A stretch of DNA of 38,864 bases from contig QKPP01000072.1 in the NCBI GenBank assembly GCA_006508105.1, positions 1 to 38,864 on the forward strand, read 5' to 3'. This document shows, in pieces, positions 32,623-38,864 of the stretch. Origin of the DNA: Myxococcales bacterium FL481. Its GTDB lineage: Bacteria; Myxococcota_A; Polyangia; Nannocystales; Nannocystaceae. The notes below the pieces were generated by a model. It saw only the letters and a list, made by a program, of their open reading frames with translations, did not search any database and was not told the origin of the DNA. Positions within the stretch are counted from its first letter, which is position 1; each line of letters starts with the position of its first letter. Made by a program: the position numbers and the translations under genes.

Positions 32623-33139
32623 GGTCTTGCCCTAGCCTTTCGCAATGTTGTTCTAGTCGCGACATCAGCCGCACGAGAAGGTTGACCTCTCGCTGTGAGA
32701 ACGACTCGAGGAGCGACCCGGTTGTGGAGGCCACCACGGGGATGACCTGTTTGAGAAGGCGCTGGCCCTTGGGGGTCAAGCGCACGACCGTGCTGCGGCG
32801 ATTGGCCGGATCTGGATTCCGGCGCAGCAGACCCCCGGTCTCCAAACCGTTGAGATGCGTGGTCATGGTCGGCGGCCGGATGCCGAGTGCTTGAGCGAGC
32901 GTCTGTACCGTCGCCCCTTCAGGGAACTGGAACGCCAGCAACGTCAAAATGCGATAGCGAGGGGGCGTGAGACCCCCTTGGCTCATCTGCTCCGCCAACA
33001 CTCGCAACAGCGCCTGGCTACCCTTGGCGAGCTGATACACGGCCGCCACCGCGGAAAGATCGACATTGGGGACCATGGACGCCGCCGCCTCGAGTGCCGG
33101 CGGCGGAAGATCGCCGAACAGGAACGATCCGGTTAGCAT
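32615..33139 (-). CDS. MarR family regulator heading a membrane-protein operon
   Basis: 174 residues. Winged helix-turn-helix: LTPPRYRILTLLAFQFPEGATVQTLAQALGIRPPTMTTHLNGLETGGLLRR, wing NPDPANRRSTVVRLTPKGQRLL, and dimerising helices at both ends. Likely an autorepressor relieved by a small molecule. ATG 33139 lies inside one of two palindromes, 7 nt after a -10 box, so the mRNA would be leaderless. An internal ATG at 33076 (MVPNVDLSAV) is the alternative, with GAGG 12 nt upstream. Its 3' end overlaps the next gene by 8 nt. The regulated genes are probably the membrane proteins downstream. Confidence 0.88.
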   Translation of the reverse strand: MLTGSFLFGDLPPPALEAAASMVPNVDLSAVAAVYQLAKGSQALLRVLAEQMSQGGLTPPRYRILTLLAFQFPEGATVQTLAQALGIRPPTMTTHLNGLETGGLLRRNPDPANRRSTVVRLTPKGQRLLKQVIPVVASTTGSLLESFSQREVNLLVRLMSRLEQHCERLGQDHE

Positions 33140-33146
33140 GGCTAAT
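33133..33146 (-). promoter_or_regulatory. operator copy 1 at the marR start codon
   Basis: Minus-strand ATTAGCCATGCTAA: half-sites TTAGC and GCTAA around a 3-nt centre. The ATG of the marR gene is the middle of this palindrome. It is identical to copy 2, which starts 16 bp away. Binding here would block transcription start and, if the RNA is leaderless, its first codons. Confidence 0.75.
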
Positions 33147-33174
33147 CATTAGCATGGCTAATTATTCTGTACAA
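33146..33174 (-). promoter_or_regulatory. promoter of the marR operon
   Basis: Minus-strand TTGTAC (33174-33169), 17-nt spacer, TAATGA (33151-33146). The start site expected 6-7 nt downstream coincides with the A of ATG 33139. Both palindromes overlap the spacer, -10 box and start site. This AT-rich island stands out in GC-rich DNA. Confidence 0.6.
33149..33162 (-). promoter_or_regulatory. operator copy 2 in the marR promoter spacer
   Basis: Exact repeat of copy 1 (ATTAGCCATGCTAA on the minus strand), lying between the -35 and -10 boxes and touching the -10. Exact duplication of a 14-bp palindrome at 16-bp spacing, about 1.5 helical turns, puts two dimers on roughly opposite faces of the DNA. 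Confidence 0.75.
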
Positions 33175-33615
33175 TCGATCTCAGAACCTGCGTATCGCGC
33201 TGGCTCGTCTGGGCGCGAGCGAGCGCGGGGGCCGGCACACACGTCGACCTGCGGCGAAGGAGCGCCGTCGCGCCGCCAGCCACGGAGCGACGGCGAGAGT
33301 CGACGAGCCCCGTTTTCGCAACAGATCCCCCTTTGAACGGGAACGTGGTGGATCGTCGGGGTCTCCGAGCGCCGCCCCCCGGAGCGATTGAGCCCACTAC
33401 CTCGCGACCACGCCGCATGGACGTGGGCAAACGTGCCGGCGCCGAGAGCCCCCGGTCGCGGCCGGAACGAGGCCGAAGAGCGCGACTTCCCAAGGGTCGG
33501 CCGGACCCGCGCGGCGAGCCTAGCGCCGGCCACGGACCCGCGCCCTCCGGCCGGCCCATTCGACGGCAGACCCCGCGAGCGACCGCCCGGGGTGCCCACG
33601 GGACTGCGCGAGAAT
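33163..33615. other. intergenic region between marR operon and MFS gene
   Basis: About 450 bp. It should hold the promoter of the MFS gene, which I cannot locate. Frames open on the plus strand run into the MFS protein from 33388 but are Arg/Pro-rich with no membrane character before about 33600. Confidence 0.4.
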
Positions 33616-34830
33616 GTGCTACGTCGCCAGCCGGTGCCGAACCTCGAACCCAACCCGCGGCGGCTGGCCACGTATCACGCGCTGCACATGACGTTGTTTC
33701 CGGTCAGCGTCATGACGCTGTTTTGGAAACACGACATCGGCATGTCGATGACCGAGATTCTGGTCGTGCAGGGACTGTTCGGGTTTGTCATGGCGCTGTT
33801 CGAGTTTCCCTCCGGCTACATCGCAGACCGCCTCGGCTACCGCCGTGCCCTCATGGCCGCGTCTGCGTTGGGGATGGTCGGATGGGCGGTGTACTCGACG
33901 GCCCACAGCATGTGGGTGGTGATCGCCGCCGAGGTCGTCCTCGGCGTAGCGATGTCGCTGGTCTCCGGCGCCGATACGGCGATGCTGTACGAGTCCCTGC
34001 ACGAGTCCGGCCGCGAACAAGAGTTTGGGATCTGGAACGGGCGCGTACGGTTTTGGGGGCAGATGGGCGAAGGGACCGCCGCACTGGCGGCCGGGCTGCT
34101 CTACACTTGGTGGCCGCCGCTGCCGTTTGTGGTGCAAGCCGTGGTGTCGGCGATCAATCTCGGCGTGGCCGTGACGCTCGTCGAGCCCACGCGACAACGA
34201 CCCCCGATCGAAAACCACCTGTCGCAAGTGCGGAGCATGGTGCGCTACGCGTTTGTGGAAAACCGCCACCTCACCGCGATCATCGTGCTGACGGTTGGAC
34301 TGGGCCTATCGTCGTTCGTTCCGGTTTGGCTGGTGCCGCTGTATGCCACGGATGCGGGGGTGCCCAGTGCGTGGATCGGGCCGATCTGGGCGGTGGCCAA
34401 CTACTCGGTCGCGCTGGGCTCGCTCGCGAGCCATCGCGTCGCTCGGCACCTCCGCCTGATACCCACGCTGGGCGTGTGCGTGGCCCTCGTCGCAACGGGG
34501 TATGCCGGCCTGGCCGGCAGCGACGGCCGCTTCGGCTTCGCTTGGTACTTTTGCCTCACCGTCATGCGGGGCCTTTTCGGTCCGCTGCTGCTCCACGAGG
34601 AAAACCGCATGATCCCCTCGAGCGACCGCGCCGGGTTCATCTCGATGCGCAGCCTCGTGTTTCGGCTGAGTTTTCTCGGCATCGCCCCAGTCATCGGCGC
34701 TTCGGTCGACGCGCACGGCCAGCACCCGGTGCTCGCGGTGCTCGGGTGCGCCTTGACGGCGATCGCCGGTACCGCGTGGCTGTGGTACCGCCACCAACGC
34801 GCCGCGCCGCCTCACGAGGGCCACGAATGA
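33616..34830 (+). CDS. major facilitator superfamily (MFS) permease
   Basis: About 404 residues, 12 predicted helices, inner membrane. The cytoplasmic loop 2-3 motif of MFS proteins is seen as GYIADRLGYRRALM, and the N-terminal helix 1 is YHALHMTLFPVSVMTLFWKHDIG. Helices 7-12 follow after a long central loop with EPTRQRPPIENHL. No substrate signature is obvious; drug or metabolite efflux is the default guess, and it is divergent from a MarR operon, which would fit. The start is uncertain: GTG 33616 or GTG 33592 are both in frame and neither has a good ribosome binding site. It converges with the FAD oxidoreductase, the stops being 15 nt apart. Confidence 0.88.
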   Translation: MLRRQPVPNLEPNPRRLATYHALHMTLFPVSVMTLFWKHDIGMSMTEILVVQGLFGFVMALFEFPSGYIADRLGYRRALMAASALGMVGWAVYSTAHSMWVVIAAEVVLGVAMSLVSGADTAMLYESLHESGREQEFGIWNGRVRFWGQMGEGTAALAAGLLYTWWPPLPFVVQAVVSAINLGVAVTLVEPTRQRPPIENHLSQVRSMVRYAFVENRHLTAIIVLTVGLGLSSFVPVWLVPLYATDAGVPSAWIGPIWAVANYSVALGSLASHRVARHLRLIPTLGVCVALVATGYAGLAGSDGRFGFAWYFCLTVMRGLFGPLLLHEENRMIPSSDRAGFISMRSLVFRLSFLGIAPVIGASVDAHGQHPVLAVLGCALTAIAGTAWLWYRHQRAAPPHEGHE

Positions 34831-34845
34831 GGCGACCGCGGGCCA

Positions 34846-36201
34846 TCAAAGCCGCACGCCTTGGGCCCGCAAGGCCCTTTGCACCGCGCCCACGTCCACC
34901 CGCGCCGTCGTCCGCCCCTCGTGCAGCGACACCGCGGCGGCCACTCCAGCCGCTTGTCCCGTCACCGTGCAGCACATCATGTTTCGCACCGCGGCGTGCG
35001 ATATCTCGTCGCCCGCCACACTGCGGCCGGCGACCAAGAGGTTGTCGATGCCCGTAGGCACCAAGGCTCCGAACGGGACATCGAAGTAGCGTCCCGTGGT
35101 CGGCAAGATCAACAACCCGTACCCGTCGATGAACTCCGGGAAGATCCCCACCCTGTCCTCGAAGCGGCGTTGCCCGCGAACATCTTGCTCGGTGAGGTCG
35201 TAGCGCCCCACGATCTTCCGCGTGTCGCGAACGCCGAGGGTCATCCCGAAATTGCGGAGCTTGGCTGCTTCGAAGCCGGGAGCGAACCGCTGCAACGCCC
35301 GAATGGCGAGCAGCGCCTGCCGGCGCCCATCCATCTCGGCCCGCGTCAGGTCCCACACGTCCGTGCCATCGTAGCCGGTCATGTGCACCATGTTGAGGTA
35401 GGTGGCCTCCCCTTGCGCCGAGATCGAGCTCCACGTACCGCCGATGCTGGTCAGACCCTCCGGAATCACGCCCTGTTCCCGTGCCTGGTCGAACGGGCGC
35501 TCGAGGTACGGACTAAACATATCGGCTTCTTTGCCATCGAGGGCCGCCGCCCACTCCTTGCCCCAGTCCGCGTATTTCGAGGGATTGGTGCGGACATACT
35601 CCAAAAACCGCGCCCTATCGACGCCTGCGCACGAAAACATCACGGTGACGGGAAGCATGCGTTCCCGGGCGGTCTTGCGCACGTGAGCCCCGGCCAGCGA
35701 GGCCACATCGGCGTCTCCCGTCGCATCCACCACGCGCTTCGCCAAGATGGCACCGCGCCCCGACTTGTTCTCCACGATGACGCCCGCGATTGACTCCCCC
35801 GCTCGCACGACGCCCACGACCGCGCTGTGCAACAGTGGGCGCACGCCCGCCTCGGCGATCCAGCCGTCCGCGACGACCTTGAACATTTCAGCATCGATCG
35901 CTTCACTGCGGGACTGCGGTTCGGGGCTCGAGCCCCCCATCGCCTTCGCGCGAGACTCGAACTCGATCCCGATGCCCTCCACATCGACCGTGTGTTCTTG
36001 GCGGTACCAACCGATGCCCTCGACGCCGACGTGCGTGAGGTTGCCACCGAAGCAGCCGTATCGCTCGACAAGCAGGGTCTCCACGCCCATTCGTGCGGCG
36101 CTGATGGCCGCAGATAGACCACCCGGGCCGCTACCGACGACCAAGAGGTCGGTGCGGGCGATGACAGGGACTTGGCGAGCGGGCTCTGTGATCGTTTCCA
36201 T
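34846..36201 (-). CDS. FAD-dependent oxidoreductase (FAD_oxidored family)
   Basis: 451 residues. An N-terminal Rossmann fold binds FAD: DLLVVGSGPGGLSAAISAARMG with GxGxxG at 23-28, then the ERYGCFGGNLTHVGV segment typical of the FAD_oxidored (PF12831-type) group, the strand-ending Asp in RVVDATGDADVASLAG, and the C-terminal FAD contact NLLVAGRSVAGDEISHAAVRNMMCCTVTGQAAGVAA. The substrate is not known for most members. It is presumably cytosolic. No ribosome binding site is visible; instead a GCGGGC hairpin abuts the ATG. No partner gene is evident. Confidence 0.9.
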   Translation of the reverse strand: METITEPARQVPVIARTDLLVVGSGPGGLSAAISAARMGVETLLVERYGCFGGNLTHVGVEGIGWYRQEHTVDVEGIGIEFESRAKAMGGSSPEPQSRSEAIDAEMFKVVADGWIAEAGVRPLLHSAVVGVVRAGESIAGVIVENKSGRGAILAKRVVDATGDADVASLAGAHVRKTARERMLPVTVMFSCAGVDRARFLEYVRTNPSKYADWGKEWAAALDGKEADMFSPYLERPFDQAREQGVIPEGLTSIGGTWSSISAQGEATYLNMVHMTGYDGTDVWDLTRAEMDGRRQALLAIRALQRFAPGFEAAKLRNFGMTLGVRDTRKIVGRYDLTEQDVRGQRRFEDRVGIFPEFIDGYGLLILPTTGRYFDVPFGALVPTGIDNLLVAGRSVAGDEISHAAVRNMMCCTVTGQAAGVAAAVSLHEGRTTARVDVGAVQRALRAQGVRL

Positions 36202-36220
36202 GCGGGCAGCGACAGCCCGC
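36202..36220 (-). promoter_or_regulatory. hairpin abutting the start codon of the FAD oxidoreductase gene
   Basis: Minus strand GCGGGC, 7-nt loop TGTCGCT, GCCCGC, directly followed by ATG 36201. It occupies the place of a ribosome binding site, none of which is otherwise seen. It may restrict translation initiation, or the true start may differ. Confidence 0.4.
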
Positions 36221-36526
36221 GACGGGGCCTACAATCTAGGAGATCACGAAACTCGGACCGTTTCCACTCACGCGAGTGTGGCAATCGTGTGTACAGCCCG
36301 ACGCGAAGGCTCGGGTGTCGCGGGCACGCGCCGCGCAGCAACCGAGCGCCGCCGTCGCGCACGCCGCCCAGACGGGCGGTCGGGTTCCGACGGCGCACGG
36401 CCGCGTCAGTCCGGCCTCGATCTCCCGTTCACGCGATTGTTCGCGGAGTCCTACGCACCGCATCGCGGCCGAGGACGCTTTTGGTCCGGACGGCCACACC
36501 GCGGGCCCGCAAACAACCGCCGCCGT
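36221..36526. other. intergenic region, no gene seen
   Basis: About 300 bp between the HTTM gene end and the FAD gene. A CACTC-ACGC-GAGTG hairpin at 36265-36278 is present without a T-run. The FAD gene promoter should lie here. Confidence 0.4.
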
Positions 36527-37435
36527 TCAGCTGGTCGCCAGTCGTCGCCGTACCGCGTCGATCCACGGCTGTGAGACCGCATCCGGCACGAACGCGAGGT
36601 AGCTGACGGCCATCATCACGGAGAACGTCGGGATCAGCATTGTCGCTTCGATCCCGGCGTGGAACACGAGCCCCGCGATGAGAAAGTACCGCCGCAGCCG
36701 GGGGACGAAGACCAGCGGGAACAGAACCTCGAACGCAAGAATCGCCCAGGTGCTGAGCGTCAACACCACGCTGTCGATGTCGGTGGGCCAACGGGCGAAC
36801 GCCGTGTGCCGCAGCACCAAGCGCATCGCGTACCCCTCTTGCCACGCCGGACTCCACAGTTTGTGCAAACCGGTGACGAAGTACACCCACGCGAACTGTA
36901 TCGAGATCACGCGCAAGACCAACCCGTTGGCCGGGAACCGACGCATCTGTCGCCGGCGCCAACGGGGTACGTACACCACCAGCTGGCGGTCGATGGGCGC
37001 GAAAATCAGCAAGAACAGCAAGATGCCGAGCAACATATCTCCGCCGTTGGGCAGGTACTGATTGCGCCAGGCGAACGAGAGCGCCAAGATCCAAGCCGCG
37101 GCCGCACTCGCCCGCGGCAACGCGCCAATGAGGAGCGTGACGGCGACGACCACCTGTGCGGCGGCCAACGTCCATCCCCACGCATCGTTCGTTGGCGCGA
37201 TGGCGAAGAGGGTCCATTTCGACGCCACGCGCCCCTCCAATTGAGCCCACGGCATCATGCCTGAGTCGGAGAAGTACCGATCGAAGTTCGCGCAGACCGC
37301 CACCGCGTTCCACAGCGCCACCAGCCCGACCGCCACCCGCAACAAGCCCGCGCTCGCCCCGGTGCTCGCCGGAACCCAAAACTCCGTCCAACCTCTCGCC
37401 AGTGCCTTCACCCACCCAAGCGGCGACCGACTCAT
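36527..37435 (-). CDS. HTTM-domain membrane protein (vitamin K gamma-carboxylase-like)
   Basis: 302 residues with several helices. HTTM features: LRVAVGLVALWNAV in the first helix, YFSDSGMMPW after it, GGDMLLGILLFLLIFAP, and FVTGLHKLWSPAWQEGYAM followed by the helix with FHAGIEATMLIP. The HTTM family is named for the bacterial membrane domain related to vitamin K-dependent gamma-carboxylase; the C-terminal soluble part of the human enzyme is absent. Carboxylase activity has not been shown for most bacterial members, and no substrate is evident here. It starts in an ATGA overlap with the upstream gene, so the two form an operon and probably a complex. Confidence 0.9.
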   Translation of the reverse strand: MSRSPLGWVKALARGWTEFWVPASTGASAGLLRVAVGLVALWNAVAVCANFDRYFSDSGMMPWAQLEGRVASKWTLFAIAPTNDAWGWTLAAAQVVVAVTLLIGALPRASAAAAWILALSFAWRNQYLPNGGDMLLGILLFLLIFAPIDRQLVVYVPRWRRRQMRRFPANGLVLRVISIQFAWVYFVTGLHKLWSPAWQEGYAMRLVLRHTAFARWPTDIDSVVLTLSTWAILAFEVLFPLVFVPRLRRYFLIAGLVFHAGIEATMLIPTFSVMMAVSYLAFVPDAVSQPWIDAVRRRLATS

Positions 37436-38061
37436 GAACGCGACTCCGGACGGTTCTTGGGGGATTCGACGCCCCCCGCGGGCCGATGGGCGGCGGCCTG
37501 ATCACAGGACTGGGAGCCCAAAGACTTGCGACGGACCTCCTCCACCCCCGTCGGTCCGGGCGCCGAGTGGACCTTGTACAGCGTCACCCGCTTCGCCGGT
37601 GTGCCCTGCGCGAGTGCCTCGCGACAAAGGTAGTCGAGCGTGGTGCGTCCGAACACGCGGTACGTATGGGGCTTGCCCAGGCGACGGATGATCTTGCGTA
37701 GTCGCCGATCTCGAAGCTCGTCGCGCAGCGTTTTGCCCTCGGGCCGCGGGCCCACAAGGTTGAACACCCCGCCATCCCGCAGTTCGACCTGCGCTGCCAC
37801 GTACGAGCTTCCTGAGCCCGATCGTTTCTTGCGCATCGCAAACATGTCCCACGGACCGTACAGTCGCAGTCGCGACGGAAGGTAGGCGAGCGCCCGATTC
37901 GCCTCCCTCCAGATTCCCGATCCCGGCAAGCACCGCGCGACCATCAGCCCCAGATGCGCCGTCATCACAACCGCGGTCACTGTGGCCCCGATGGCAATCA
38001 CTGTCCGCTGAGCTCGCTCCCCCATGTAAATGCGGGTACCACGACGATGCGCTTCGATCAT
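37432..38061 (-). CDS. membrane-anchored partner of the HTTM protein
   Basis: 209 residues, not recognised. One N-terminal helix (about 20-42, RTVIAIGATVTAVVMTAHLGLMVARCL) is followed by an extracytoplasmic domain with RLYGPWDMFAMRKKRSGSGSSYVAAQVELRDGGVFNLVGP, a beta-rich segment, and RKIIRRLGKPHTYRVFGRTTLDYLCREAL. The C-terminal tail is Pro/Arg/Ser-rich. Proteins of this build often accompany HTTM proteins, in my recollection, but I cannot name a family. The start is ATG 38061 or ATG 38025 (MGERAQR); neither has a clear ribosome binding site. ATGA coupling to the HTTM gene is the main reason for linking them. Confidence 0.75.
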   Translation of the reverse strand: MIEAHRRGTRIYMGERAQRTVIAIGATVTAVVMTAHLGLMVARCLPGSGIWREANRALAYLPSRLRLYGPWDMFAMRKKRSGSGSSYVAAQVELRDGGVFNLVGPRPEGKTLRDELRDRRLRKIIRRLGKPHTYRVFGRTTLDYLCREALAQGTPAKRVTLYKVHSAPGPTGVEEVRRKSLGSQSCDQAAAHRPAGGVESPKNRPESRS

Positions 38062-38736
38062 CCGCAGCTTTGTCGCGCCATCACAAACTCGCCAATCTCA
38101 GCCGGCGCCGCGGACTAGGCGCAGGCCGACGCGCCAGAGCGAGCGGTCAATTGGCCGGTCGCCCGACCACCGCAGTTCGGCCGTGTGGCCCACCCCATGA
38201 GTTCCGGTCCTGCGTCCCGGAGCCGGTTGAATACGGACCAGCAACCCGCCGCGGGAACCCCTAGCGGGCACGGGCGAGCACGAGTCCACAGCAGCCGAAC
38301 AGAGGGCCCGGTCAAACCGACTGCGCGAGGATCGGGACGTCCGTCACGAATCGCCGGCGGTCGTTGGGAGCCAAGGTGCTTCACCAACCGGACGCCGGCG
38401 ACAGGCTCTCGACGGCGTCCGAGCAACCTCGCGTCTTCGGCTCCCGGTGAGACCCGTTTTCGATGGCAGCTTACGGGTTCGAGCGCCCGCTTGGGCTTGT
38501 CTGCCGGTTCTGCGATACGCGCGAAGCGTCTGAATAGGCTAGCGAGGCTCGATGCACTCCGAGTCGAGCCTCGAGTCAGCCACGCGTGACGCCACGACGC
38601 TCGGGGCCGGCGCCCGTGGGCCCGCACGAGGTTCTACCGCCCCGGCCCGGCGCGTTCGCCCCTCATCATCGCATGCGCTCGGGTTGCAGCGTGATCTGAG
38701 TTGACGGTGATCCCGTCACCTCGTCACACTGAGACA
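38062..38736. other. intergenic region before the right-edge gene
   Basis: About 675 bp. Open frames on both strands (for example 38115-38627 minus) have no domains or ribosome binding sites. Near the right end TTGACG (38701-38706) could be a -35 box, with a weak -10 downstream, and GGTGA-N5-TCACC (38706-38720) is a small inverted repeat over it. Confidence 0.4.
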
Positions 38737-38864
38737 ATGCTCGCGCCTTTGGTCTCCCTTGCTCGTCCCCTGTCGTGGCCCACTGCCCTGCTTTTGCTCG
38801 GCGCGAGCTCCCGCTGCGCGGCCACGGAAGATCTAGGGTCGGAGGGCGACGACCAAGGCGACGC
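38737..38864 (+). CDS. start of an exported acidic protein, cut by the window edge
   Basis: The frame from ATG 38737 is open to the end. It encodes a signal peptide-like N-terminus, MLAPLVSLARPLSWPTALLL plus LGASSRC, then TEDLGSEGDDQGD, an acidic Gly/Asp/Glu linker like those of the two lipoproteins at 24-29 kb. Cys27 could be a lipidation site, but Arg at -1 makes a poor lipobox. GAGA just upstream is a weak ribosome binding site. The mature domain lies outside the window. Confidence 0.55.
   Translation, partial: MLAPLVSLARPLSWPTALLLLGASSRCAATEDLGSEGDDQGD

Noticed and set aside
33333-35057. 574-codon plus-strand open frame
   Set aside because: Same strand as the MFS gene but another frame; lacks the hydrophobic helices that the MFS frame shows.

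Overview
The window is GC-rich, densely coding chromosomal DNA with no phage genes, transposases, rRNA, tRNA or CRISPR arrays that I can see. The best guess for the source is a myxobacterium (Myxococcota), probably near Nannocystis, Plesiocystis or Enhygromyxa. This is inferred from style, not from a marker gene: secreted lipoproteins with very long Asp/Glu/Ser/Gly linkers, a Cys-rich CPEG..GCPC segment before an RCC1-type propeller, and many MarR regulators and membrane proteins of unknown function.

Layout. 1-3.1 kb: an Nramp-like transporter and a dCTP deaminase (both minus), then a DUF1636 protein (plus). 3.7-5.7 kb: an exported S9 prolyl-oligopeptidase-type peptidase. 5.7-7.0 kb: a minus-strand pair, an Asp-nucleophile alpha/beta hydrolase overlapping its own MarR regulator, with two matching inverted repeats over the promoter. 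7.5-9.9 kb: a 1-Cys peroxiredoxin and a CPA2 cation/proton antiporter. 9.9-12.1 kb: a methyltransferase and a YflT-like/glycine-zipper/hemerythrin fusion. 12.4-15.6 kb: an M1 metallopeptidase translationally coupled to a six-helix membrane protein. 16.2-19.4 kb: an SLC13-type permease with RCK_C domains, convergent with a membrane-anchored alpha/alpha-toroid-like protein. 19.7-23.8 kb (plus): aspartate-semialdehyde dehydrogenase, a YegD-like short Hsp70, a Spy/CpxP-like periplasmic protein and a histidine phosphatase. 24.2-29.0 kb (minus): two large surface lipoproteins, the second ending in the one textbook intrinsic terminator of the window. 29.3-33.1 kb (minus): a compact run headed by a MarR regulator, followed by five small membrane or exported proteins. 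33.6-38.0 kb: an MFS permease convergent with an FAD oxidoreductase, then an HTTM-domain protein coupled to a membrane-anchored partner. The window ends inside a probable exported protein.

The most system-like locus is 29.3-33.2 kb. A MarR gene whose ATG lies inside one of two tandem ATTAGC-type palindromes appears to be leaderless and autoregulated. It overlaps two six-helix membrane proteins that look like diverged tandem paralogs, one carrying an HxxEE motif, followed by a GTGA-coupled 111-residue membrane protein and a DUF2157/GDYXXLXY pair. The second regulated unit is the hydrolase-MarR pair at 6.1-7.0 kb, where near-consensus -35 and weak -10 boxes each fall in a copy of the TAGTC-N8-GACTA repeat.

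All functions are predicted from motifs read by eye; no database search was made. Start codons were chosen from ribosome binding sites, overlaps and family length, and doubtful starts are stated.
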